Below, in pieces: positions 18,242 to 25,548 of a stretch of 54,432 nt of DNA. How positions within the stretch are numbered: position 1 is the stretch's first letter; each line of letters opens with the position of its first letter. The DNA comes from Shewanella sp. NIFS-20-20 (GTDB lineage: Bacteria > Pseudomonadota > Gammaproteobacteria > Enterobacterales > Shewanellaceae), in NCBI RefSeq assembly GCF_019209865.1, contig NZ_JAHUTT010000023.1, positions 1-54,432 of the forward strand, read 5' to 3'. The notes beneath the pieces are model-generated. The model made no database searches. It was not told the DNA's origin and saw only the letters and a program-made list of their open reading frames with translations. Made by a program: the position numbers and the translations under genes.

Positions 18242-19477
18242 TTAACGGCAGATCACTTGGTTTCGACCGGCTTTTTTCGCTTGATATAATAATTGGTCAG
18301 CCACCTTCATCACCGCTTGCGGGGTGTTAGCCGCGCTATGGTCGGCCACACCAATACTGATGGTGACATGCACGGGTTCCATAGTAACGCCCTGGCCGCG
18401 CTTCTGTTTACCTTTAGTATCATCCGGTCCACGTTCGGCGTATTCGCGAACCGATAAGGGATAATCTGCAATAGCTTGACGCAACTCATCAAGGTCAGCC
18501 ACACAATCTTGAGCCCGGCGCCCCTTAAACAACAGGGTAAACTCTTCGCCGCCATAGCGATAAACCTTGGCCCCCATGCCGCAATGTTTACCCATAATGC
18601 TCGCCACTAACTTAAGCACATCATCCCCCATGTTGTGGCCGTAGGTATCATTAAAGGATTTAAAATGATCCACATCCATCATCGCCAGCGAATATCGCCG
18701 CCCGAGGTGTTTCATTTCATTCTCAAGGGCTCGCCGCCCTGGAATGCCCGTTAATCCATCTATAAAGGCTAACTCTAACGAACAACCAATAAGATTAGTC
18801 AGCAGCAATGCCCCAGCCAAGCCCATCGTCAAGGCGGAAATAAACGGTTTATCGACCGCTATCATAAATAACAGCACAGCCAAGATACCATACAGTACAC
18901 TTTGGTCAGATGACGCACGGCGCACTAATAAGCTCATGGCGGCGATACAAGCACAGGCGCTCGCAACTAACATAACCAACACCGGAGCCGATGATAGGTT
19001 GGGTATATGGAGCAAATAAGTTTGCCATAGCAAGGAGTCCGTCAGCGGGTAGCTGGCAAGCAACCATTTGCAGATGGCCAATTGACTTGCCAATAACAGC
19101 ACATACAAACCACCGATAATCGAGAAGATACGGCGCTCAGGATAGATAAGAATGACCAGTAAATTAACTGGCACCAATAAACCTAATAAGACATATTCTA
19201 GCCGCACCGTACCATGGGATAAGGGCAATTGTAGTCGCCATTGGATCATGGCGTACACCGTCATTAATAGCAGGGTCACCCAGCCGGTGCGCAGTTGATT
19301 AAAGAATTGACTCAGCATCAAGGCTAAGCCCAAGGTGACATAGGGCAACCATACCAGCAAGTCACCATAAGGCAATACCCAATTCGCTAAGTGCTCGTAA
19401 CCTAAAAATAAACCGCCAAAAAATATAAAAGGGATCCACACCTTCACACTGGGGTTGCGCAAAAAATCAAATAACAC
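18242..19477 (-). CDS. Membrane-bound diguanylate cyclase (GGDEF)
   Basis: 411-aa protein expected to make cyclic di-GMP. The first roughly 235 residues hold about seven hydrophobic helices, forming an unclassified membrane sensor region. The GGDEF domain follows (FIDGLTGIPGRRALENEM, MMDVDHFKSFNDTYGHNMGDDVL, RYGGEEFTLLF), with the active-site signature GGEEF intact. The product-inhibition RxxD site expected five residues before it is absent (GMGAKVYRY). An insertion of about 25 residues (REYAERGPDDTKGKQKRGQ) lies between the signature and the final strand. Starts at GTG after AAAAGG. Transcribed alone. Confidence 0.9.
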   Translation of the reverse strand: MLFDFLRNPSVKVWIPFIFFGGLFLGYEHLANWVLPYGDLLVWLPYVTLGLALMLSQFFNQLRTGWVTLLLMTVYAMIQWRLQLPLSHGTVRLEYVLLGLLVPVNLLVILIYPERRIFSIIGGLYVLLLASQLAICKWLLASYPLTDSLLWQTYLLHIPNLSSAPVLVMLVASACACIAAMSLLVRRASSDQSVLYGILAVLLFMIAVDKPFISALTMGLAGALLLTNLIGCSLELAFIDGLTGIPGRRALENEMKHLGRRYSLAMMDVDHFKSFNDTYGHNMGDDVLKLVASIMGKHCGMGAKVYRYGGEEFTLLFKGRRAQDCVADLDELRQAIADYPLSVREYAERGPDDTKGKQKRGQGVTMEPVHVTISIGVADHSAANTPQAVMKVADQLLYQAKKAGRNQVICR

Positions 19478-19567
19478 AATTTGGCCTTTTATTATGATAA
19501 ATCCAAGCAGCGATGGCGACAGCGGCTATCGAGGGTTGCAAGCAAGGCTCCCTTTGATACGGCATAA

Positions 19568-19593
19568 AAAAAGCCAATAAATATCGGCTTTTT
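19568..19593 (-). terminator. Terminator between yacL and the GGDEF gene
   Basis: AAAAAGCC and GGCTTTTT pair around a 10-base loop, with A/T runs on both sides. On the minus strand it ends yacL transcription 25 bases after its stop. Confidence 0.75.
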
Positions 19594-19617
19594 GACAGGC
19601 ATATTGGCAATTAGCCG

Positions 19618-19992
19618 TTAGTGAGCGGTCGCCAAAAAATTACGCCAGCTCACCAGTGCGGTGGCGAAATCATCTAAGCCACAACTACCACTCGATTCGG
19701 CATCATATAAACTCATGCCATCTTCTAAGTCGTAGTCTTGATTAAAGCCAATCACATTGGCAAATATCCGCACTTGCTCAAAATCCATTTCTAAAGTGAA
19801 CTCACCGCCGACTAACTGAAAATATCCCGCTTGACCTTCTTGCAAGGTGGAAATGACATTCATCAGCTCGGAGATAATATCTTCATCCTGCCCGAGTTCT
19901 TCGGTGAACCAGCGACCTAATACTTCATGATCCATACTGAAAATAGCCGTGGCAGTTCCATCGAGGGAATTACGCCGAAATTCATACTCCAT
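19618..19992 (-). CDS. yacL: YacL family protein (UPF0231)
   Basis: 124-aa cytoplasmic protein of unknown function. It matches the YacL/UPF0231 family along its length: MEYEFRRNSLDGTATAIFSM, DHEVLGRWFTEEL, FTLEMDFEQVRIFAN, LYDAESSGSCGLDDFATAL and WRNFL. E. coli YacL is 120 aa. It is strongly acidic. Single-gene transcript with its own terminator. Confidence 0.88.
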   Translation of the reverse strand: MEYEFRRNSLDGTATAIFSMDHEVLGRWFTEELGQDEDIISELMNVISTLQEGQAGYFQLVGGEFTLEMDFEQVRIFANVIGFNQDYDLEDGMSLYDAESSGSCGLDDFATALVSWRNFLATAH

Positions 19993-20126
19993 TGGGGATC
20001 TCTTAACCTAGGTAACTTAAGAGTCAATTCTAACTCAAAGCCATCAAAAATTCCCATTGTTCCCCCCTAAAAACATAAGATCCAATCAATAGAAGTTAAT
20101 TTGCATCAAACCTATATCAGGGTAAC

Positions 20127-20154
20127 AATAACTCCAGTCAGAGTTATTGGAGTT
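20127..20154 (+). promoter_or_regulatory. Overlapping hairpins in the zntB leader
   Basis: AATAACTC (20127-20134) pairs with GAGTTATT (20141-20148). The inner AACTCC (20130-20135) can pair instead with GGAGTT (20149-20154), which contains the GGAG ribosome site of zntB ten bases before ATG. The two folds exclude each other. Could be a translational switch or a dyad operator. Confidence 0.4.
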
Positions 20155-20162
20155 TCAATATC

Positions 20163-21134
20163 ATGCACCACGAAACCGAGTTCGCGTATCTATTAAGTCC
20201 TGATGGTGCTCGCAAGATCACAATAGCTGAAGCCCTGAGTTGGCAACCTTCGTCTGCGCACGATAAGCAACAATTATGGTTACATTTAAATTATCAAACC
20301 CCTGAGTGTAAACATCACTTAAGCCGCTTAGGACTGACGGCGGGCGATATTAGGGTGCTGCTGTCGATATCACCTCGGCCACGGGTACAAAGCACGAGCA
20401 GTCGTTTACTGATTTGCCTGCGCGGGATCAACCTTAACCCCGGTCATGATCCCCAAGATATGATTGCCATCCGTATCTACCAAGATAAGCATAGGTTGAT
20501 CAGTTGCGGCCAACGGCAATTAGCGTCGGTTAAGGCGAGTATCAACTTGCTGCCCGAACTTAATCCCTGCGAGATCACGCCGCTGCTGATGACCTTGTGC
20601 GATCAACTCACTCAACGACAAACACAATATGTCGATAGCTTACAAGATAAGCTTTCCCAGCTAGAAGATTTACTGTCTCTCAATCCCAACGACAGCCTGC
20701 ATAATGATCTCAATGACTTACGCCGCCAAGCCCTTGCCTGTCGACGCTACCTTGCGCCGCAACGAGAAGCTCTAGCTCGCTTAGGTAACTGTGATTTTCC
20801 GTTGGCTCAAACCGAACGCAACCAACTTAAAGATCTTAACGACAGCCTAGTTCGCATGATTGAAGATCTCGACCTTATCCGAGAGTTGGTTAAAGTTAAC
20901 CAAGATGAACTCGCCAGTATCGCCGCTGGAAAACTCAATCAAAGGCTGTATTTTTTGTCCATCATTACCAGTATTTTTATGCCATTAGGGTTTTTAACTG
21001 GCTTACTTGGAGTCAATATTGGCGGGATACCGGGCACAGAGAATCACTGGGCATTTGCGGCGTTTTCGGGAATTCTCGGGCTATTGCTGATCGTACAACT
21101 TTGGCTCATCATTCATTTCAAGTGGCTGAAATAG
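20163..21134 (+). CDS. zntB: CorA-family metal transporter ZntB
   Basis: 323-aa inner-membrane protein (E. coli ZntB is 327). A large cytoplasmic domain rich in helices, including a long acidic coiled segment (QTQYVDSLQDKLSQLEDLL), is followed by two C-terminal helices. The loop between them is GVNIGGIPG, the ZntB version of the CorA GMN-type signature, which points to zinc rather than magnesium. ZntB proteins have been described as zinc transporters driven by the proton gradient. A potential switch lies in the leader and a strong terminator follows. Confidence 0.9.
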   Translation: MHHETEFAYLLSPDGARKITIAEALSWQPSSAHDKQQLWLHLNYQTPECKHHLSRLGLTAGDIRVLLSISPRPRVQSTSSRLLICLRGINLNPGHDPQDMIAIRIYQDKHRLISCGQRQLASVKASINLLPELNPCEITPLLMTLCDQLTQRQTQYVDSLQDKLSQLEDLLSLNPNDSLHNDLNDLRRQALACRRYLAPQREALARLGNCDFPLAQTERNQLKDLNDSLVRMIEDLDLIRELVKVNQDELASIAAGKLNQRLYFLSIITSIFMPLGFLTGLLGVNIGGIPGTENHWAFAAFSGILGLLLIVQLWLIIHFKWLK

Positions 21135-21153
21135 CTTGCTAAATTTCAGCCAT

Positions 21154-21180
21154 AAAAAAGGCGCCGAAGGCGCCTTTTTT
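21154..21180. terminator. Bidirectional terminator between zntB and the FKBP gene
   Basis: AAAAAAGGCGCC and GGCGCCTTTTTT pair perfectly across GAA. It serves both convergent genes. A second hairpin directly upstream (GGCTGAAAT 21124-21132 with ATTTCAGCC 21143-21151) overlaps the zntB stop. Confidence 0.92.
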
Positions 21181-21193
21181 ATCATTTAGCCAA

Positions 21194-21964
21194 TTATTGA
21201 GCCGCTGGTGCTTCTGGCGCTTCGGCCTTATCCACACCTAATAATTCAACTTCAAATACTAACGTTGAATTTGGTGGGATAGTGCCAGTATCGCGATCGC
21301 CATAAGCTAACTCAGCAGGAATAACGAACTTAAACTTAGAGCCTACGTTCATCAACTGAACACCTTCAGTCCAACCTGGGATCACGCGATTGAGTGGGAA
21401 CTTAATTGGCTCACCACGATCGTAAGATGAATCAAACTTAGTGCCATCAGTCAAAGTCCCTAAGTAGTTCACTTCAACGGTATCTTCAGCACTTGGCATC
21501 GCGCCATCACCTTGAACCAGCACTTCATACTGCAAGCCAGAGTCGGTAACTTTAACACCCTCTTTTTTAGCGTTTTCCGCCAAGAATGCTTGGCTATCAG
21601 CCGCAGCCTTTTCTGCTAACGCTTTGGCTTCAGCCATGCGCTTTTCATTAAGCTTTTCATCTAAGCTTTGCAACACCGTCTGCATTTCTTCTTCGGTCAG
21701 CTTTAATTCATTGCTGAGGCCATTGCTAAACCCTTCAATGATTAATTGCTTATCAACTGGCATACCTAAGGTTTCTTGCTCAGCAATGTGGCCTGACATA
21801 TAAGCACCAATGGAAGCACCAATGCTATATGATTCTTTTTGTTCTGGAGTAGTCAAAGTCGTGGAGGTGGTTGCTGCAACCGCTTGGGTGTCTTGTTCTT
21901 GATTACAAGCAGTTAAACCCGTCAGCGCGAGCGCCACCAACGAATACTTAAAAATTGATTTCAT
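21194..21964 (-). CDS. FKBP-type peptidyl-prolyl isomerase lipoprotein
   Basis: 256-aa periplasmic folding helper of the FkpA/Mip type. A lipoprotein signal (MKSIFKYSLVALALTGLTAC, lipobox LTAC) is followed by an N-terminal dimerisation region (about 40-125: YSIGASIGAYMSGHI, helical EEEMQTVLQSLDEKL) and a C-terminal FKBP domain (about 145-245: VEVNYLGTLTDGTKFDSSYDRGEPIKFPL, AYGDRDTGTIPPNSTLVFEVELLGV). The DUF-like N-terminal domain and the lipid anchor set it apart from the soluble FklB. Transcribed alone, divergent from the WD40 gene. Confidence 0.93.
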   Translation of the reverse strand: MKSIFKYSLVALALTGLTACNQEQDTQAVAATTSTTLTTPEQKESYSIGASIGAYMSGHIAEQETLGMPVDKQLIIEGFSNGLSNELKLTEEEMQTVLQSLDEKLNEKRMAEAKALAEKAAADSQAFLAENAKKEGVKVTDSGLQYEVLVQGDGAMPSAEDTVEVNYLGTLTDGTKFDSSYDRGEPIKFPLNRVIPGWTEGVQLMNVGSKFKFVIPAELAYGDRDTGTIPPNSTLVFEVELLGVDKAEAPEAPAAQ

Positions 21965-22131
21965 TAATTGCTTCCTCAGCTTGATGTTGCCATCAAAATT
22001 AGCGTAAATGTTCTTAGCGAATCCACTTTATACTAGTTATTAACGATATTCCAATGTCTATTAGAAAGCGCAAAATAACATAAGGATTTGTTTGCTATGG
22101 TTTATGGGACAAGAAATTTAAGGATGAGTTC

Positions 22132-23100
22132 ATGCACAAGTTTCTTTTGATGTTTTTTTGCGCACCACTATTTTTTTTGCTTCTGGGTTGTCAACCCCAG
22201 TCAATCGGCGAATACCCATTGACGTCGCAATCACTCTACGCTGCGACACTCAGTGACGATGGCCGCTACGCCATCACCAGCACAGCCGATGAGGGCTTAC
22301 AGTTTTGGAATGTTGGCCTTAAAAAAGCCATGTTTCGTTGGCACCATGGTGATGATAGCAGCAATATTATTGCCACCGCCATTTCTGCCAACAGCCATTA
22401 TGCCGCTTCATTAGCCCGTCATTCCGTCGCGTTATGGCGCATCGATGATGGTCAGTCTATCGGTTGGTGGTCGTTACCGGCTTCTGGGCAAAGTATCAGT
22501 GTTGCCGACAATGGCGCCCTGTTAGTTGGCTTAAGCAATGGCTCAGTAATGGCCATGGCGCCCCAGCAATCACAACTTATCGAGTTTCTCGGCCACAATG
22601 ACAGTGTCAATGCAGTGGCGATTAGTGCCAATGGCAAGTTAGCACTAAGTGGCGGTGATGATAGGCAAGTGATTTTATGGCACACCGCCAATGGTCAACC
22701 CATGGTCAAGCGCCATCTTGATAGCCGCGTGACCATGGTAGCATTGAGCCATGATGGCGAGGTTAGTTTTGCCAGCGACGCCCAAGGACAAGGTAAAATT
22801 TGGCATCAACAGGCGCAAGACGCCAGCACAGAGTTAACCATCAATCAGCGTTACCTCAATTTTAGTACCGCCCGCTTTAGTCAACACAATCGCTGGCTGC
22901 TGACCGGTACCCCCGCCAGACAAGTCATGGTATGGTCGGTTGCAACCGGAAAAAAATTGGTCGATTGGAAAGTAGCCCAAACGAAAAACGCCCAAATGAA
23001 GGGTGTCGTTGTATACTCTGTGGCGAAGCAAGCTGGCAATACGATTGTCAGCCTCAGCAGTAATGGCCTGGTCGAGACCTGGCCGAGTGTTCCCGAGTAA
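22132..23100 (+). CDS. WD40-repeat lipoprotein
   Basis: 322-aa predicted lipoprotein (signal [20 protein letters not shown]). The mature part is built of WD40-like blades: [87 protein letters not shown] and a last [11 protein letters not shown], making a probable six- or seven-blade propeller. Such proteins serve as protein-docking surfaces in the envelope; no partner is known. It is the first gene of the run leading through slyX and lpoB; slyX starts eight bases after it. Confidence 0.88.
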   Translation: MHKFLLMFFCAPLFFLLLGCQPQSIGEYPLTSQSLYAATLSDDGRYAITSTADEGLQFWNVGLKKAMFRWHHGDDSSNIIATAISANSHYAASLARHSVALWRIDDGQSIGWWSLPASGQSISVADNGALLVGLSNGSVMAMAPQQSQLIEFLGHNDSVNAVAISANGKLALSGGDDRQVILWHTANGQPMVKRHLDSRVTMVALSHDGEVSFASDAQGQGKIWHQQAQDASTELTINQRYLNFSTARFSQHNRWLLTGTPARQVMVWSVATGKKLVDWKVAQTKNAQMKGVVVYSVAKQAGNTIVSLSSNGLVETWPSVPE

Positions 23101-23107
23101 TCATTTG

Positions 23108-23323
23108 ATGGATCCCCAGATGCAAGATCAAATAGAAGAATTGCAAACCAAACTCGCGTTTGCCGAAGCCAGCATTGAAGAGTTAAACCAAGAAGTCATA
23201 AAACTGGGCGACATTGTTGCAAGGCAACAACATCAATTACTTTTAGTGGTCAATAAATTACGTGACATGGAGCCAAGCAATATGGCCTCAATGTCTGAAG
23301 AAACCCCGCCGCCCCATTATTAA
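23108..23323 (+). CDS. slyX: SlyX family coiled-coil protein
   Basis: 71-aa protein, the usual length for SlyX (72 in E. coli). It is almost entirely a heptad coiled coil ([23 protein letters not shown], then [23 protein letters not shown]) with the typical proline-rich end PPPHY. Function is unknown. I chose ATG 23108; ATG 23120 is a second possibility. The longer frame upstream overlaps the WD40 gene and is not likely to be translated. Confidence 0.9.
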   Translation: MDPQMQDQIEELQTKLAFAEASIEELNQEVIKLGDIVARQQHQLLLVVNKLRDMEPSNMASMSEETPPPHY

Positions 23324-23331
23324 GGATAAGC

Positions 23332-23496
23332 ATGCCGACTGCGCTCACTCCGCCATTGAGACACCCCTTAGCGCTAGGTGTCGCCAAACCAAGGCGTCAG
23401 GCTGTGCGGTCGGCTTGGCTCGATTATCGCGCGCGAGCTAACTCTTGGGTTACCAAGCTTAGTGGCGCCCATATTGAAATCCATGGCTGGAGTTGA
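23332..23496 (+). CDS. Possible small protein of 54 aa, unrecognised
   Basis: An ATG with AAGGA five bases upstream, eight bases after the slyX stop, opens 54 codons ending TGA three bases before the next gene. The peptide begins MPTALTPPLRHPLALGVAKP and is basic, with a WLDYRARANSWVTKL segment and the end HIEIHGWS. Tight packing between two genes and a good ribosome site support translation; I know of no family. It could be a coupling peptide for the following lipoprotein gene, whose GGAG lies inside its last codons. Confidence 0.45.
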   Translation: MPTALTPPLRHPLALGVAKPRRQAVRSAWLDYRARANSWVTKLSGAHIEIHGWS

Positions 23497-23499
23497 TGC

Positions 23500-24861
23500 A
23501 TGAGGCTTTATCTAAAATATGCAGGATTGGGATTACTGCTATTTGGCGTGCAAGGGTGTGCCTTTAATAGTTTATTCTCCAGCTACCCAAGCCAAATGGT
23601 TGAAGTAAAACAAGCGCTAAACAGTCCAACACCAAGCCTAGCCGTCGCAAGTTTACAGTCTGGGTTGCGCGGAGAAGATCAACTGCTCTATGCCCAAGAA
23701 GCTGGACGCGCCGAGCAAATTGCCGGTCACTTCGCCGCAAGTAAAGGCTACTACCAAATCGCCATCAAAGATTATCGGCATTTTGATGATAAAGCCGTGA
23801 TCAGTGCCAGTGATATCGCCGCGCAATCCTCGAGCTTATTGCTTAATGACAATGTCATTCCCTACCGAGGACCGGGATATGAGCGCATCATGTTGCATCA
23901 GTATCAGGCACTCAATTATTTATTTCTTGGCGATAATCAAGGCGCATTAGTGGAGGCTCGCCGCGCCAATGAATTGCAGCAACAAGAGCAACAGCGCTAC
24001 GAAGCCAGCAACAAGAGCATTGCCAAACTCGCCAATGGCACAGTCGATAGTCAAATCAATCAACTCGATGCCCGCAGCGATGGCTTAGCGAGTTCGTTTC
24101 TCAATGCCTACAGCTATTATGTTACTGGGCTTTTATATGAGTTATTAGGCCAAGCCAATGATGCCTTTATCGATTACCGCAAGGCGGCACAAATCATGCC
24201 GGGTAATCCTTATATTGAACAAAATTTAGTGCGCCTCGCCCAACAATTACATATGCCGCAATATCAAGACTTCGCCAAACGCTTCGGCGCGGCCAAGCTA
24301 CCTCAGCCCACTCAGGGACAAGTCATCGTTTTAATTGAACAGGGATATGTGCCAGCTAAACAAAGCTTTACGGTACCATTTACCATAAATGGCAATATCC
24401 AAACCGGATCATTGCCGACCTACCTAGGGCCAAGACCACTGATAGCGGACGCCAGAATTCAAGGACTGGGTCAACCACTTACCGCCGCGCCACTGGCCAA
24501 TATTGATGCCCTAGCAAGTACAGCCCTCAAAGAACAAATGCCGGCTATTTTAGCTCGGCAAGCGGCTCGCATTTATGCCAAATCCGAGCTAAATCAAGCG
24601 ACTAATCGCAATAACAACAATGATGTTGGCGCTATCGCCATGCAAGTATTTAATGTGATCACCGAACAAGCCGACAAACGCAGCTGGCTAACCCTGCCGC
24701 AAGAGGCACAATTGGCGCAAACCTACCTTGAAGCGGGACAATATCCGTTACAAATTAATCGCGGCCAAATTACGCCTATTGAGGTAAAAACAGGTAAAAC
24801 CACCCTAGTTTGGGTAATTGAGACTGGTAATTACCAACGAATATATTCAATAATCATCTAA
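23500..24861 (+). CDS. TPR-like lipoprotein (COG3014 type)
   Basis: 453-aa lipoprotein (signal MRLYLKYAGLGLLLFGVQGC). The first half has TPR-like helices (EAGRAEQIAGHFAASKGYYQIAIKDY, QALNYLFLGDNQGALVEARRANELQQQEQQ, ALLYEL-type repeats and AFIDYRKAAQIMPGNPYIEQNL). The second half includes a beta-rich segment (VIVLIEQGYVPAKQSFTVPF) and ends in a strand pair. It fits the COG3014 lipoproteins that are commonly encoded just before LpoB, as it is here (22 bases), which suggests a role in cell-wall synthesis control, inferred from position only. Confidence 0.82.
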   Translation: MRLYLKYAGLGLLLFGVQGCAFNSLFSSYPSQMVEVKQALNSPTPSLAVASLQSGLRGEDQLLYAQEAGRAEQIAGHFAASKGYYQIAIKDYRHFDDKAVISASDIAAQSSSLLLNDNVIPYRGPGYERIMLHQYQALNYLFLGDNQGALVEARRANELQQQEQQRYEASNKSIAKLANGTVDSQINQLDARSDGLASSFLNAYSYYVTGLLYELLGQANDAFIDYRKAAQIMPGNPYIEQNLVRLAQQLHMPQYQDFAKRFGAAKLPQPTQGQVIVLIEQGYVPAKQSFTVPFTINGNIQTGSLPTYLGPRPLIADARIQGLGQPLTAAPLANIDALASTALKEQMPAILARQAARIYAKSELNQATNRNNNNDVGAIAMQVFNVITEQADKRSWLTLPQEAQLAQTYLEAGQYPLQINRGQITPIEVKTGKTTLVWVIETGNYQRIYSIII

Positions 24862-24883
24862 TCAGTTAACAATGGGACATGTT

Positions 24884-25477
24884 ATGAAAGCAATCAAAGG
24901 TGTATTTCTCTTAGCAGCGGTCATCGGCCTCAGTGCGTGCCAATCCAAAGTGGAATACGGCAATGCCACCGCCGTAGAGACAGTCAATGAAAACTTTGGC
25001 TCCACCGATTTACAAGCCATCACGACGAAGATGGTCGATAGCATGTTGAGCTTTCCCCCTGTAGTTGCTTTGACGGCCAATGATCGTCCCATTATTTTTG
25101 TCGACAGCATTAAAAACAAAACCTCAGAGCATATTGATACCGAATCGGTAACAGATTCAATTTCAAATCAATTATTGCGTTCAGGCAAGTTCCGCTTTAT
25201 CGACATGACTCGAGTTGATTCGGTGCGTAAACAACTCGATTATCAAAATAACTCGGGCATGGTTGATCCATCAACGGCGATCAAATTTGGCCGTCAAATT
25301 GGGGCGCAATACATGTTATATGGCAATTTATCCAGCATAGTTAAGCAAGATGGCAGCACCCGTGATGTTTACTATAAAATGACCATGCGCTTAATGGATC
25401 TTGATACAGGTCTGATTGAATGGTCGGATGAAAAAGAAATCCGCAAAACAAAATCGAAATCCTTTTTAGGACTCTAA
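24884..25477 (+). CDS. lpoB: Penicillin-binding protein activator LpoB
   Basis: Outer-membrane lipoprotein that reaches through the peptidoglycan to activate PBP1b. 197 aa from ATG 24884, with lipoprotein signal MKAIKGVFLLAAVIGLSAC, a short linker and the LpoB domain (about 45-195: PPVVALTANDRPIIFVDSIKNKTSEHIDTESVTD, FRFIDMTRVDSVRKQLDYQ, GAQYMLYGNLSSI, YYKMTMRLMDLDTGLIEWSDEKEIRK). The linker is shorter than the proline-rich one of E. coli LpoB. A second ATG 12 bases upstream lacks the spacing to a ribosome site. A terminator follows at 25495-25517. Confidence 0.92.
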   Translation: MKAIKGVFLLAAVIGLSACQSKVEYGNATAVETVNENFGSTDLQAITTKMVDSMLSFPPVVALTANDRPIIFVDSIKNKTSEHIDTESVTDSISNQLLRSGKFRFIDMTRVDSVRKQLDYQNNSGMVDPSTAIKFGRQIGAQYMLYGNLSSIVKQDGSTRDVYYKMTMRLMDLDTGLIEWSDEKEIRKTKSKSFLGL

Positions 25478-25494
25478 GTCGACACAATTAATCG

Positions 25495-25517
25495 GCGGGG
25501 CTTGGCCCCGCTTTTTT
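25495..25517 (+). terminator. Rho-independent terminator after lpoB
   Basis: GCGGGGC (25495-25501) pairs with GCCCCGC (25505-25511) over a 3-base loop, followed by six T. Confidence 0.9.
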
Positions 25518-25548
25518 AACGGCAAAATTTAACAAAAGATAGGATGAT

